Of a stretch of DNA of 64,000 nt, positions 8,976-16,933 are shown one piece after another. This stretch comes from Sulfuriferula plumbiphila (GTDB taxonomy: Bacteria; Pseudomonadota; Gammaproteobacteria; Burkholderiales; Sulfuriferulaceae): contig NZ_AP021884.1 of assembly GCF_009938015.1 (NCBI RefSeq), forward strand, positions 2,978,585 through 3,042,584, written 5' to 3'. How positions within the stretch are numbered: position 1 is the stretch's first letter; each line of letters begins with the position of its first letter. Made by a program: the position numbers and the translations under genes. The notes below the pieces were generated by a model, which had not been told where the DNA came from, ran no database searches, and saw only the letters and a list, made by a program, of their open reading frames with translations.

Positions 8976-10652
8976 TTAGCGCAAATACCCCTCATGCTCC
9001 AGCTTGAGCAATATCCGCTGCACCGCTTCGTCCACTGTCAAGTCCGTGGTATCAATCGACAATTCCGGCCGCTCCGGAACCTCGTAGGGGTCAGACACCC
9101 CGGTGAACTCCTTGATCAGCCCCGCCCGCGCTTTGGCATACAGCCCCTTGCGGTCGCGCGCTTCGCAGGTTTCGATAGGGGTGGCGACAAAGACTTCAAA
9201 GAAGCCACCGAGGGGTTCGATCATGGCGCGCACATCGCGGCGCGTATTGCGATAAGGCGCAATCGGCGCACAGATGGCGATACCGCGGTTTTTGGTGATT
9301 TCCGACGCCACGTAGCCGATGCGGCGCACATTGATGTTGCGATGCTCGCGCGAGAAGCCGAGTTCGGATGACAGGTGGCGGCGCACGATATCGCCATCAA
9401 GCAGGGTGACCGAGCGCCCGTCCAACTCCATCAGGCGCGTGCTCAGCGCACGCGCAATGGTGGATTTGCCAGCCCCGGACAGGCCGGTGAAAAACACGGT
9501 AAAACCCTGCCGGTCGCGCGGCGGGTAGCTGCGGCGCATCTCCGCCAGCACTTCGGGGAAGGTGTACCAGTCCGGAATATTCACGCCCGCCTGCAGTCTG
9601 CGCTGAATTTCTGCACCGCTCAGGGTCAGCGCCCGCGCGCCTTTTGGGAGTTCTTCCAGCGGCATGAACTGGGCGCGTTCTTCCACGTACACCATGCGCG
9701 GAAACGGGATCAGTCCCACGCCGATTTCAGCGATGTGGTCGGCGACGCGCTGATAGTCCGCGTGTTGCACGATGTCGGTACCACGCCGGCGCTGGCCGTG
9801 TGCGTCGTGTTCACCGCCGACAATCAGGTGCGAGCAGCCGTAATTGCGCTGGATGATGGCGCGCGCCAGGGTGTCGCGCACGCCGCCGTCACGTGCATAC
9901 ACCGGCGACAACCCTAGCTGGCTGGTTGCAGAAGGGAAGCGCCCGATCACCGCCTGATAACTCCGCACCAGGGCGAAATAATCGGCGCTCTCCACCGGGT
10001 CGCCGCCCGCCATCGGATGGATCAGCAGGTTGGCCTCATTCTGTACTGCGGCGCGCAGAATAAACTCGTACTGGGCACGCTGCAGCTGGGTGCGCGCCGG
10101 ATAGGCGATCACGTTGCGCCAGCCGCGCCGCATGAACCCGGCGCGCAGTTCGGCCGGGGTAAGGCGCAGCGCCATGAAGTCGTGGCGCAGCGGCAGCGAC
10201 AAGCCCTCAACCGCGCCGCCCACATACCACTTGGCCGGTGCGTCGGCTGCCAGGCCCAGTTGCGCGGCTTCGAGCGCCGTATCCGCCTGCCAGATTTCAT
10301 TCACCGCGACCGCCGCCAGCATGAAGCCCTCGGCGTCGCGTAATGCCAGTCGCTCTCCGGGTTTCAGGCTGTGTGCCAGCGCTGCGCTGATTTGCAGCAC
10401 CACCGGCAGTGCCCAGGCACGGCCATCAGCAAGGCGCATGGAGTGCAGCACGCTCAGGTAATCGGCCTGTCCGAGGTAGCCGGTAAGCGGCGCATAGCCG
10501 CCATTCAACAGCAATTCCAGATCGCATTGCTGACGCCAGTTCAAATCCAGCGACGGCAGGTGAAAAGCATCGCGCCTGAGTTCAGTGGCACGCGTGCTGC
10601 CCACCAATAAATTCACCAGCTCGCCGCCGTAAGGCGTGATTAACTGCTCCAC
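8976..10652 (-). CDS. Fused ATP-sulfurylase-like domain / APS kinase
   Basis: The 558-residue protein has an ATP-sulfurylase (SAT-type) region at about residues 1-370 and an APS kinase domain at about 375-558. The kinase part is complete: P-loop GLSGAGKST, LDGDIVRRHLS, IAPYR and FTGVSDPYE. In the sulfurylase part, the position of the catalytic QTRNPxHRAH motif reads ARTQLQRAQ, so both histidines are Gln, and GRDHAG reads GGEHDA. It therefore most likely makes PAPS from APS, with the N-terminal domain inactive or altered. It is ten bases downstream of the DHH gene, in the same operon. Confidence 0.88.
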   Translation of the reverse strand: MEQLITPYGGELVNLLVGSTRATELRRDAFHLPSLDLNWRQQCDLELLLNGGYAPLTGYLGQADYLSVLHSMRLADGRAWALPVVLQISAALAHSLKPGERLALRDAEGFMLAAVAVNEIWQADTALEAAQLGLAADAPAKWYVGGAVEGLSLPLRHDFMALRLTPAELRAGFMRRGWRNVIAYPARTQLQRAQYEFILRAAVQNEANLLIHPMAGGDPVESADYFALVRSYQAVIGRFPSATSQLGLSPVYARDGGVRDTLARAIIQRNYGCSHLIVGGEHDAHGQRRRGTDIVQHADYQRVADHIAEIGVGLIPFPRMVYVEERAQFMPLEELPKGARALTLSGAEIQRRLQAGVNIPDWYTFPEVLAEMRRSYPPRDRQGFTVFFTGLSGAGKSTIARALSTRLMELDGRSVTLLDGDIVRRHLSSELGFSREHRNINVRRIGYVASEITKNRGIAICAPIAPYRNTRRDVRAMIEPLGGFFEVFVATPIETCEARDRKGLYAKARAGLIKEFTGVSDPYEVPERPELSIDTTDLTVDEAVQRILLKLEHEGYLR

Positions 10653-10662
10653 AGCACCCCCC

Positions 10663-11628
10663 TTAATTATTCCCGAACAGCTTATAAAAACGCCTCACAA
10701 ACTCATCCAGCTCCGCCTCGGGCAGGTGATTGATGCCCGCCGCAGCGCGCCGGCCGCCGCCCGTGGCAAAGCCGCTGCACAGCACATCCGCACCGGTCCT
10801 GGTTGCCTGCGGTGAGCGCACGCTCACCACATAACCGCCGCCGGGTTTGTGGGTAAGCACAGCATGGGCGCGCTCGGGATGGTCGGTTGCCAGGCGGTTA
10901 CCGAACACCCCGGATACGCGCCGGCTCCAGGCCGCATCGGGTAACAGGTAAACAGCACCGCTGCTGCGTTCTTGGATGGGCGCCAGCGCCTGCGCCCGTG
11001 CCATGTCCTCGGCGTAACCGTCACGCAGCACGCGGTAAGCCGGCTCGGCATGGATGAGCTCGAATGGATCGGCGTAACCATGCACGATGCGGTAGAGCGC
11101 CACAGGAGCGTAGAACAAATCCGCCAGTGCGTCGCCGTAGCCGTTGTAGTTGATGCATTCACCGAGGCTGCGCAGCTCATCCAGCTGCGCTTCGCTCAAA
11201 TTCAGCGCTGCGGCAGCCGCACGCGCGGCGCCGGCCATGTTGTCGCCGAACGCGGCCACCACCGCCCAGACCAGCTGGCTGCCGCCCAGATAGCGGTTCA
11301 CCAGAAGGCTGGTGCAGACATTGGCGTCGGTATCGATGTGCGCATCCAGATGCGGATGGCGGGGAATGTCTCCGGGGATGTGATGATCGAAATAACGCAC
11401 ATGCGCACCGGCTTCCAGCAGGGCGACGAGCGCCGTGCGGTTTTTGCTCATGGCGATGTCGAGCACGGTAATTTCATCCCCGGCTGCTGCGCGCACCCGT
11501 GCGAGCAGCGCGATATCGCGCTTCACCCCGCTAATCAGGGTAGCGTCCAGCGGCTGTGCCAGACGCAACTGGTGCAAAGCACAAATACCGTCGGCATCAC
11601 CGTTGAATACATCGAAATACTGTGCCAC
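10663..11628 (-). CDS. DHH family phosphoesterase
   Basis: The 321-residue protein carries the DHH-family motifs in order: FNGDADGICA (motif I, Asp ligands), TVLDIAMSKN (motif II), YFDHHIPG (the DHH signature) and HIDTDANVCTS, then a C-terminal DHHA1-like domain with a glycine-rich end (GFATGGGRRAAAG). Such proteins hydrolyse phosphodiester bonds in nanoRNA, cyclic dinucleotides or pAp. Since the next gene is an APS kinase, which leads to PAPS and then to pAp as waste, a pAp-phosphatase-like role is attractive but only inferred. It is divergent from the VanZ gene, with 76 bases between starts. Confidence 0.85.
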   Translation of the reverse strand: MAQYFDVFNGDADGICALHQLRLAQPLDATLISGVKRDIALLARVRAAAGDEITVLDIAMSKNRTALVALLEAGAHVRYFDHHIPGDIPRHPHLDAHIDTDANVCTSLLVNRYLGGSQLVWAVVAAFGDNMAGAARAAAAALNLSEAQLDELRSLGECINYNGYGDALADLFYAPVALYRIVHGYADPFELIHAEPAYRVLRDGYAEDMARAQALAPIQERSSGAVYLLPDAAWSRRVSGVFGNRLATDHPERAHAVLTHKPGGGYVVSVRSPQATRTGADVLCSGFATGGGRRAAAGINHLPEAELDEFVRRFYKLFGNN

Positions 11629-11704
11629 GTTTTGCTGTCTCCCTGAGTTGTTCTGGAACGCTACAGCAGCGCTATATCATACCTGCTTCTGCTACCATCA
11701 CCCC

Positions 11705-12787
11705 ATGCCTGACGCCATTTCATCCTCAACCCTGACCCGCCTGATGCGCCTCGGCGCGGCGCTGCTGTACCTGCTGCTGATTGGTTACGGCAGCCTGTAT
11801 CCATTCAGCGGCTGGCGCGCGCCGCTGAATGGCAGCCTGGCGTTTTTGTCGGCACCCTGGCCACGCCACATTACCCGCACCGACCTGATTACCAACCTGC
11901 TGGCCTATCTGCCGTTGGGCTATCTGCTTGCATCATGGCTACGCCAATACCTGCCACGCTGGCGCGCCGCGCTGTGGGCAATCCTGGCTGCCGCCCTGTT
12001 CAGCCTGTTGATGGAATGGGCGCAGACTTTCCTGCCCGGCCGCATTGCGGCAACCCTGGATATTGCGGCCAATGCGGCCGGTGCCATGCTGGGCGTGCTG
12101 CTCTACCGCCTGTTGCAGGGCAGCAAGTGGCCCGGGCGGCTGCTGCCCGGCTGGCGCGGACGCTGGCTGGCAGCTGGGCTGTGGAGCAATTTCGGCCTGC
12201 TGGTGCTGGCGCTGTGGGGGCTATCGCAACTGAGCCTGGATGTGCCCTCACTGGTGGCAGGTAATCTGAAGACCCACTTTGTGCCATTTTGGGAGCTACC
12301 CGGCGACGGCTACCGGTTTCACCCGTTGCAGGTGCTGATATTTGGCGCGGAAGGTGCGCTGGCGAGCTTGTTGATTGCCAGTCTGATGCGCCACCCGCCC
12401 AGGCAATTTGCTGGCTGGGCGGGAATTTTTGGTTTTGTACTGGTATGTAAACTGCTCGCCGCTGCTCTGCTGTTAAAGGGCTGGGTGCTGCCACGACTCT
12501 TATCTGTGGAGATGATGAGCGGCATGGTGCTGGCGGTGCTGCTGATTATCTGGGCAAGGCGCGAACCCGCTGGTCTGCATACACAGCTTCTGGCCTTGCT
12601 GCTGACGCTGGCAGGGGTACTGCAATTCCTGTTGCACAGCAGCGCAATGCGCACTTTTTCAGGGGGCAGCGGGGCTGTCCCCCTCAACATTACCGCGCTC
12701 GCAGCCTGGGTGGCGCTGGTGTGGCCGCTATTGGTACTGATGCTGCTATGGCTGCGCCCGCTGGCTGGCGCGCACAGAGCGCCGTAA
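11705..12787 (+). CDS. VanZ family membrane protein
   Basis: The 360-residue protein has about nine hydrophobic segments. The first half matches the VanZ-like fold: YGSLYPFSGWR, then DLITNLLAYLPLGYLLA, SLLMEWAQTFLPGR and DIAANAAGAMLGVLLYR. The ATG at 11705 is preferred because it starts directly at the first membrane helix; the reading frame upstream has no conserved content. The gene overlaps the end of the convergent VanZ/O-antigen-ligase gene by 42 bases. The function of chromosomal VanZ proteins is not established; many sit near surface-polysaccharide genes. Confidence 0.85.
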   Translation: MPDAISSSTLTRLMRLGAALLYLLLIGYGSLYPFSGWRAPLNGSLAFLSAPWPRHITRTDLITNLLAYLPLGYLLASWLRQYLPRWRAALWAILAAALFSLLMEWAQTFLPGRIAATLDIAANAAGAMLGVLLYRLLQGSKWPGRLLPGWRGRWLAAGLWSNFGLLVLALWGLSQLSLDVPSLVAGNLKTHFVPFWELPGDGYRFHPLQVLIFGAEGALASLLIASLMRHPPRQFAGWAGIFGFVLVCKLLAAALLLKGWVLPRLLSVEMMSGMVLAVLLIIWARREPAGLHTQLLALLLTLAGVLQFLLHSSAMRTFSGGSGAVPLNITALAAWVALVWPLLVLMLLWLRPLAGAHRAP

Positions 12788-15700
12788 GTGGTGCCGTTCT
12801 CGCAACGCCGTCCAGGCCCACAACAGGTAAAACAACAGCGCCATACGCGGCACATCAAACAGGCTGTCCACCACGCCCACGGTAAGGAATGCCACCAGCG
12901 CTGCTGCCAGCGCGGGCGCCGGAAACTCGGCTTCGCGCCAGCGCCGCGCCAGTGCAATGAAGGCATAAACCACCAGCGCAGCAAACAGCGCGAGCCCGAT
13001 GCCGCCTTGCTCGAAATACAGCTGCAGCCACAGATCCTTGAAATGCCAGGGTAAATGGTTGTCGGTGGCGAAGAACCAGTGGTCCATGCCGGCGCTAAAG
13101 CTGCCGTTATGCACCAATTCGCGCCCGGCTGCGTCGCGCAGGGACACATCGTCAACATCCAGCCGCGTGCCAAGGTTCGGGTTGTAAAAACTCAGTTTCA
13201 CGCTACGTTGTGCATACCAGGGATGCTTCGAGAATCTGGCGGTATCCACATCCAGTACAAAATGCCGCCACTGTCCGCCGGTATTGCCGACATGCACGGT
13301 CTGCCACACGCAGGCAGATGAATACAGCATCCATTTCTCGCACACCGGCACGGTCAGCTCCGCCTGGTCCTGGCGCGCGCGCGCGGCGAAACGCAACTGA
13401 TAGTGCTGGTCCGGCCGCACGGCAACGATTTGTTCAAAATACAGCGCGTCGCCCCCACCCAGTTCCAGCCAGGTGTTGTCATTTTGCGTAACGAATCGGT
13501 AGCTGGCAGGCCGCACACCCTGGGTGTTGCGCCAGAAATAGGTCTCCGGGTAGCGCCCCAGCCCCATGCCGGATAGCTGCGTGGCGATACCGTCATTCAT
13601 CATGCCGATAGCTTCTTGCCAGTGCGCGGTGCGGATGTGGACGTCCCGCTGCACGGTGGCAAAACGGCTCTGCATGTAACTGCCTTCTACCACCGGCCAG
13701 GCAATCCCGCCCAGTACCAGGAGCAGCGCCAATCCGCCCATTATCCGGGTGGTGCGCAGCGACCCGCTGCGCCGCAACAACATCCCTGCCCCCAGCACCG
13801 TCATACCCAGCAGCAGCGCAATGTAGCCGCCACGCGCGAATGTCACCATCAGCGCATATACACCCAGCGCAAACACGCCCATACCGAACCAGCGCGCCAG
13901 CGTACCCCGGCTGTATAACGCCCACCAGGCCACGAACGGCAGCGCGGTGGCGAAATAACCCTCGATATATGCGCCGCCGGTATGCATCCCGGAGAACATG
14001 CCCACCACACGATAGTCGCTGCTGAAATTGAGCAGCCCGGTAAACGCGGCACGCTCCCAAAGCACCGAAATCCCCGCTGCCAGTACGCCCAGCGTCATAC
14101 CCAGGGTGAGCAGGCGCTGACTGCGGGCGGCATCCTGGTCCAGCTCCAGGCGCAGCAGAGGCAGCAATAACAGCAACCACAGCAAGCCTTTGGCAACGCG
14201 CAGCGCATTGTATGGGCTGTAGTAATTGCTGAATGAATTGGCATCCAGCGCGGGGAACGGGTACGCACCGATCAGCGCGGCAGCGGCCACCGATAGTGTA
14301 AACAGTGCCAACAGCAACCATGCGGCGGCACTCAGGCGCCATGCCAATCTGCCGCCCCTGCGGCGCCAGCCCACAACGGCAAACGTGGCAAGTATCAGGC
14401 AATCAAATTCATCAAAGAAAAAGCGGCCGCTGAATGGTGCCAGGTCGAGCACCGGCAACATCGCCGGCAGCGCCACCAGCCATGCCTGCGGCCAGCGCCG
14501 CAACAGCACTGCATACGCCAGCAAGGCGCCGGCCAGCCAGAGGCTGCCCAGTGGATAGCGCCACACCGCCCATGCCAGGATGCCGGCGCTCACCAGCGCC
14601 AGCGGATTGATGCGGCTGCGCGCGCGTGCAACGCCCGGCTGGGGTTGTGACTCGGCCGCGGAGACCGTTGCCAGCGCTGCGGGCGCCCGTTGCCGCGCGC
14701 TATGCAGTTGCGTGGAAGGCGCATTCAATGCGCTCATCCAGGCCAGCACGCGATACGCCGCCGCAGCCGCCAGGGCTGCCAATAGCACATTGGTTGGGTC
14801 GGGGTGTTCACTGGGCTGAAACAGCTTGCTGAACTCGGCCACCATTGCGACAAGCATGGCCAGCAATGCCGGGATGGCTGCGCCCATGCGGCGCACGGCG
14901 CCCAGCCGCCACAAATACGCCAGCATGCCGAATGGCGCATAAGCCACAACCACAAACAGCAGGCTGGTCAGCGCGACGGCCTCCGAGGTGTAGTAGTGGT
15001 AGTAAAACGGCAGGAAATGCACCTCCTGCAATCGCGCCAGGCCGTCATGCCAGCTCAGCCAGTGGGCGCGATGCCCATTTAGCAGCACCGCCAGGGCCAG
15101 CAGATAAAACGGTAACGCCAGCACCGCCAACACGCGGGTCCAGCGCCACGCCCGGGCACTCATGGGCTGCGCCAGCACGCGCTGGTACACCGCTACGCCC
15201 AACCCCATGCCCAGCGCGCGGGTCAATACCGATGCGCCCTGCGAAATACCGGACTCCAGAAACAGCTGGGTGAGTTCGATCGCCACTCCCAACAGCGCGC
15301 CTGCGCCCATGGCAACCACCACCCGTGCCGTACCCGGCACGCGTAGCCAACGCCACGCCAGTAATGCGCCCAGCGGCACCACCGCGAGCGCCTCTTCCAC
15401 CAGCTTGGCGGTGCAACGTGCTGCACCGCTACAGACAGCAGGCGATAACAGCCAGCCATCGCGGCCATTGGCAAGCCGGGCGGCCAGTTCATTCGACGCC
15501 AGCACAAAATCGTACGGAAAAAAACTGACCGCCAGGTAGCCCATCAGGTACAGCACAAACGCCGCAGCCAGCGCCCCATCGCCCCGCTCACCCAGATGCG
15601 CAAAGCGGCGCGCGATGCCCTCCCCGATCAGCAGCCATAGCCCCACACCCAGCACGCTGCCAATGATCTCGGCGACGATATCATTGAGCGACACCGTGCG

Positions 15701-16039
15701 TGGTGGAAAGTACATCTGGGTAAACTCGATGCCCAGCGCCAGCGCTACGCACACCGCCAGGGTGACGCTGCCCGCCGCCCAGTAGCCGGCACTGCTGCGC
15801 GGCCGCTGCGCCCACATCAGCAGGAACGCCAGCGGCACATACAGCACCAGGTTGGCAACCCAGTCGGCACGCGAAATGCTGTCCATCGCCAGCCAGGGAA
15901 TCGCGCCAAAATGCTGTAACGCCAGGTTCCACGGCACGGCATGGAAATCCAGCGGCACCAGGCTGCCGTAAATCACAAAGCACAGGTAGGCCAGCGCCGC
16001 ATAGGTGATCGATGTACTGCGCTCGGGCTTGTTGTTCAT
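12746..16039 (-). CDS. Large VanZ-repeat / O-antigen ligase-like membrane protein
   Basis: This 1,097-residue protein looks like a multidomain fusion. About residues 1-160 form a VanZ unit (YGSLVPLDFHAVPW, IEFTQMYFPPRTVSLNDI). A second VanZ-like unit follows (AIELTQLFLESGISQGASV) and perhaps a third (YAPFGMLAYLW, AEFSKLFQPSEHPDPTN). The next membrane block resembles Wzy/WaaL O-antigen polymerase-ligases (YRVVGMFSGMHTGGAYIEGY, VTFARGGYIALLLG). Near the C-terminus lies a long extracytoplasmic segment with a carbohydrate-binding-like pattern (DVDDVSLRDAAGREL, HNGSFSAGMDHWFF), before the last helices. The ATG at 16039 is preceded by AGGGGAG. It probably acts on surface polysaccharide. Confidence 0.75.
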   Translation of the reverse strand: MNNKPERSTSITYAALAYLCFVIYGSLVPLDFHAVPWNLALQHFGAIPWLAMDSISRADWVANLVLYVPLAFLLMWAQRPRSSAGYWAAGSVTLAVCVALALGIEFTQMYFPPRTVSLNDIVAEIIGSVLGVGLWLLIGEGIARRFAHLGERGDGALAAAFVLYLMGYLAVSFFPYDFVLASNELAARLANGRDGWLLSPAVCSGAARCTAKLVEEALAVVPLGALLAWRWLRVPGTARVVVAMGAGALLGVAIELTQLFLESGISQGASVLTRALGMGLGVAVYQRVLAQPMSARAWRWTRVLAVLALPFYLLALAVLLNGHRAHWLSWHDGLARLQEVHFLPFYYHYYTSEAVALTSLLFVVVAYAPFGMLAYLWRLGAVRRMGAAIPALLAMLVAMVAEFSKLFQPSEHPDPTNVLLAALAAAAAYRVLAWMSALNAPSTQLHSARQRAPAALATVSAAESQPQPGVARARSRINPLALVSAGILAWAVWRYPLGSLWLAGALLAYAVLLRRWPQAWLVALPAMLPVLDLAPFSGRFFFDEFDCLILATFAVVGWRRRGGRLAWRLSAAAWLLLALFTLSVAAAALIGAYPFPALDANSFSNYYSPYNALRVAKGLLWLLLLLPLLRLELDQDAARSQRLLTLGMTLGVLAAGISVLWERAAFTGLLNFSSDYRVVGMFSGMHTGGAYIEGYFATALPFVAWWALYSRGTLARWFGMGVFALGVYALMVTFARGGYIALLLGMTVLGAGMLLRRSGSLRTTRIMGGLALLLVLGGIAWPVVEGSYMQSRFATVQRDVHIRTAHWQEAIGMMNDGIATQLSGMGLGRYPETYFWRNTQGVRPASYRFVTQNDNTWLELGGGDALYFEQIVAVRPDQHYQLRFAARARQDQAELTVPVCEKWMLYSSACVWQTVHVGNTGGQWRHFVLDVDTARFSKHPWYAQRSVKLSFYNPNLGTRLDVDDVSLRDAAGRELVHNGSFSAGMDHWFFATDNHLPWHFKDLWLQLYFEQGGIGLALFAALVVYAFIALARRWREAEFPAPALAAALVAFLTVGVVDSLFDVPRMALLFYLLWAWTALRERHHLRRSVRASQRAQP

Positions 16040-16297
16040 GAATCTCCCCTTATTTGCGGCGTGGGCGTGCCAGCAGCAGCGGCGCGCCGGCAGGTGGTTG
16101 CACACTGGACAATGCGCCCATATCATCCGGGTTGCGGCGTTGTCCGACATAGTCGCGCGCCGGACTTCAGGGTGTGCACCAGAGCGTGATCATTGACAGG
16201 ATTGGCGCTGATTATTCGTGCATCAGCCGTGCCTGCCAGTCCCGCCCAGACGTTGAATACCACCTGCCACGCATAGCGCCAGGCCACAGTCACGATG

Positions 16298-16825
16298 CTA
16301 ATCCGGCATGCCGGCAAGTTTCTGCTCAAGCTGGCGGACCAGGGTATTGACGTTCTGGCGGCTGGTGTCGATCACCACGTTGGCCACTTCGCGATACAGC
16401 GGGTCGCGCTGGGTATACAGTTCGCGCAAGCGCGCTTTGGGGTCGGCGGTTTGCAATAACGGTCGATTGCGGTCATGACGCGTGCGTTGCCATAATTCCT
16501 CCACCGTGCCACGCAGATACACGACCGTACCGCGCGACTTGAGCAAGGCCCGGGTTTGCGCACTCAACACCGCACCACCGCCGGTGGCCAACACCACGTT
16601 GTCGAGGCTGCTCAATTCGTCAATCACGGCTTCTTCACGCCTGCGAAAACCCGCCTCACCTTCCACCTCAAATATCACCGGGATGGTTACGCCATTGCGG
16701 CGCACGAGTTCATGGTCGGAATCATAAAAGCATTTGTCCAGGTGCCTGGCCAGCAACTTGCCCACCGTCGTCTTGCCCGCGCCCATCAGGCCGACCAGAA
16801 TAATATTGGTATGTTTATCAGTCAT
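16298..16825 (-). CDS. aroK: Shikimate kinase AroK
   Basis: The 175-residue P-loop kinase has [11 protein letters not shown] (Walker A), DSDHELVRR (shikimate-binding Asp), [18 protein letters not shown] and the lid region RNRPLLQ. It phosphorylates shikimate in the chorismate pathway. I chose the ATG at 16825 (MTDKHTNII), which starts the fold directly; an upstream in-frame start at 16858 would add eleven residues. It lies just downstream of pilQ, as in many betaproteobacteria, but aroB, its usual partner, does not follow. A terminator separates it from pilQ. Confidence 0.95.
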   Translation of the reverse strand: MTDKHTNIILVGLMGAGKTTVGKLLARHLDKCFYDSDHELVRRNGVTIPVIFEVEGEAGFRRREEAVIDELSSLDNVVLATGGGAVLSAQTRALLKSRGTVVYLRGTVEELWQRTRHDRNRPLLQTADPKARLRELYTQRDPLYREVANVVIDTSRQNVNTLVRQLEQKLAGMPD

Positions 16826-16884
16826 GGGCGAGATTGTAGCGAAAGCTGGTGCTGCCACCTAGCCCGGCGCTTTTGAACCAGCGC

Positions 16885-16915
16885 ACAAAACAAAGGCGGG
16901 CAATGCCCGCCTTTG
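16885..16915 (-). terminator. Intrinsic terminator downstream of pilQ
   Basis: The perfect stem AAAGGCGGGC / GCCCGCCTTT (16892-16914) with an AAT loop is followed on the minus strand by a T-rich tail (TTTGTTTTG). It ends the pilMNOPQ transcript and suggests aroK has at least partly separate expression. Confidence 0.75.
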
Positions 16916-16933
16916 TATAGCTGGATGAGACCT

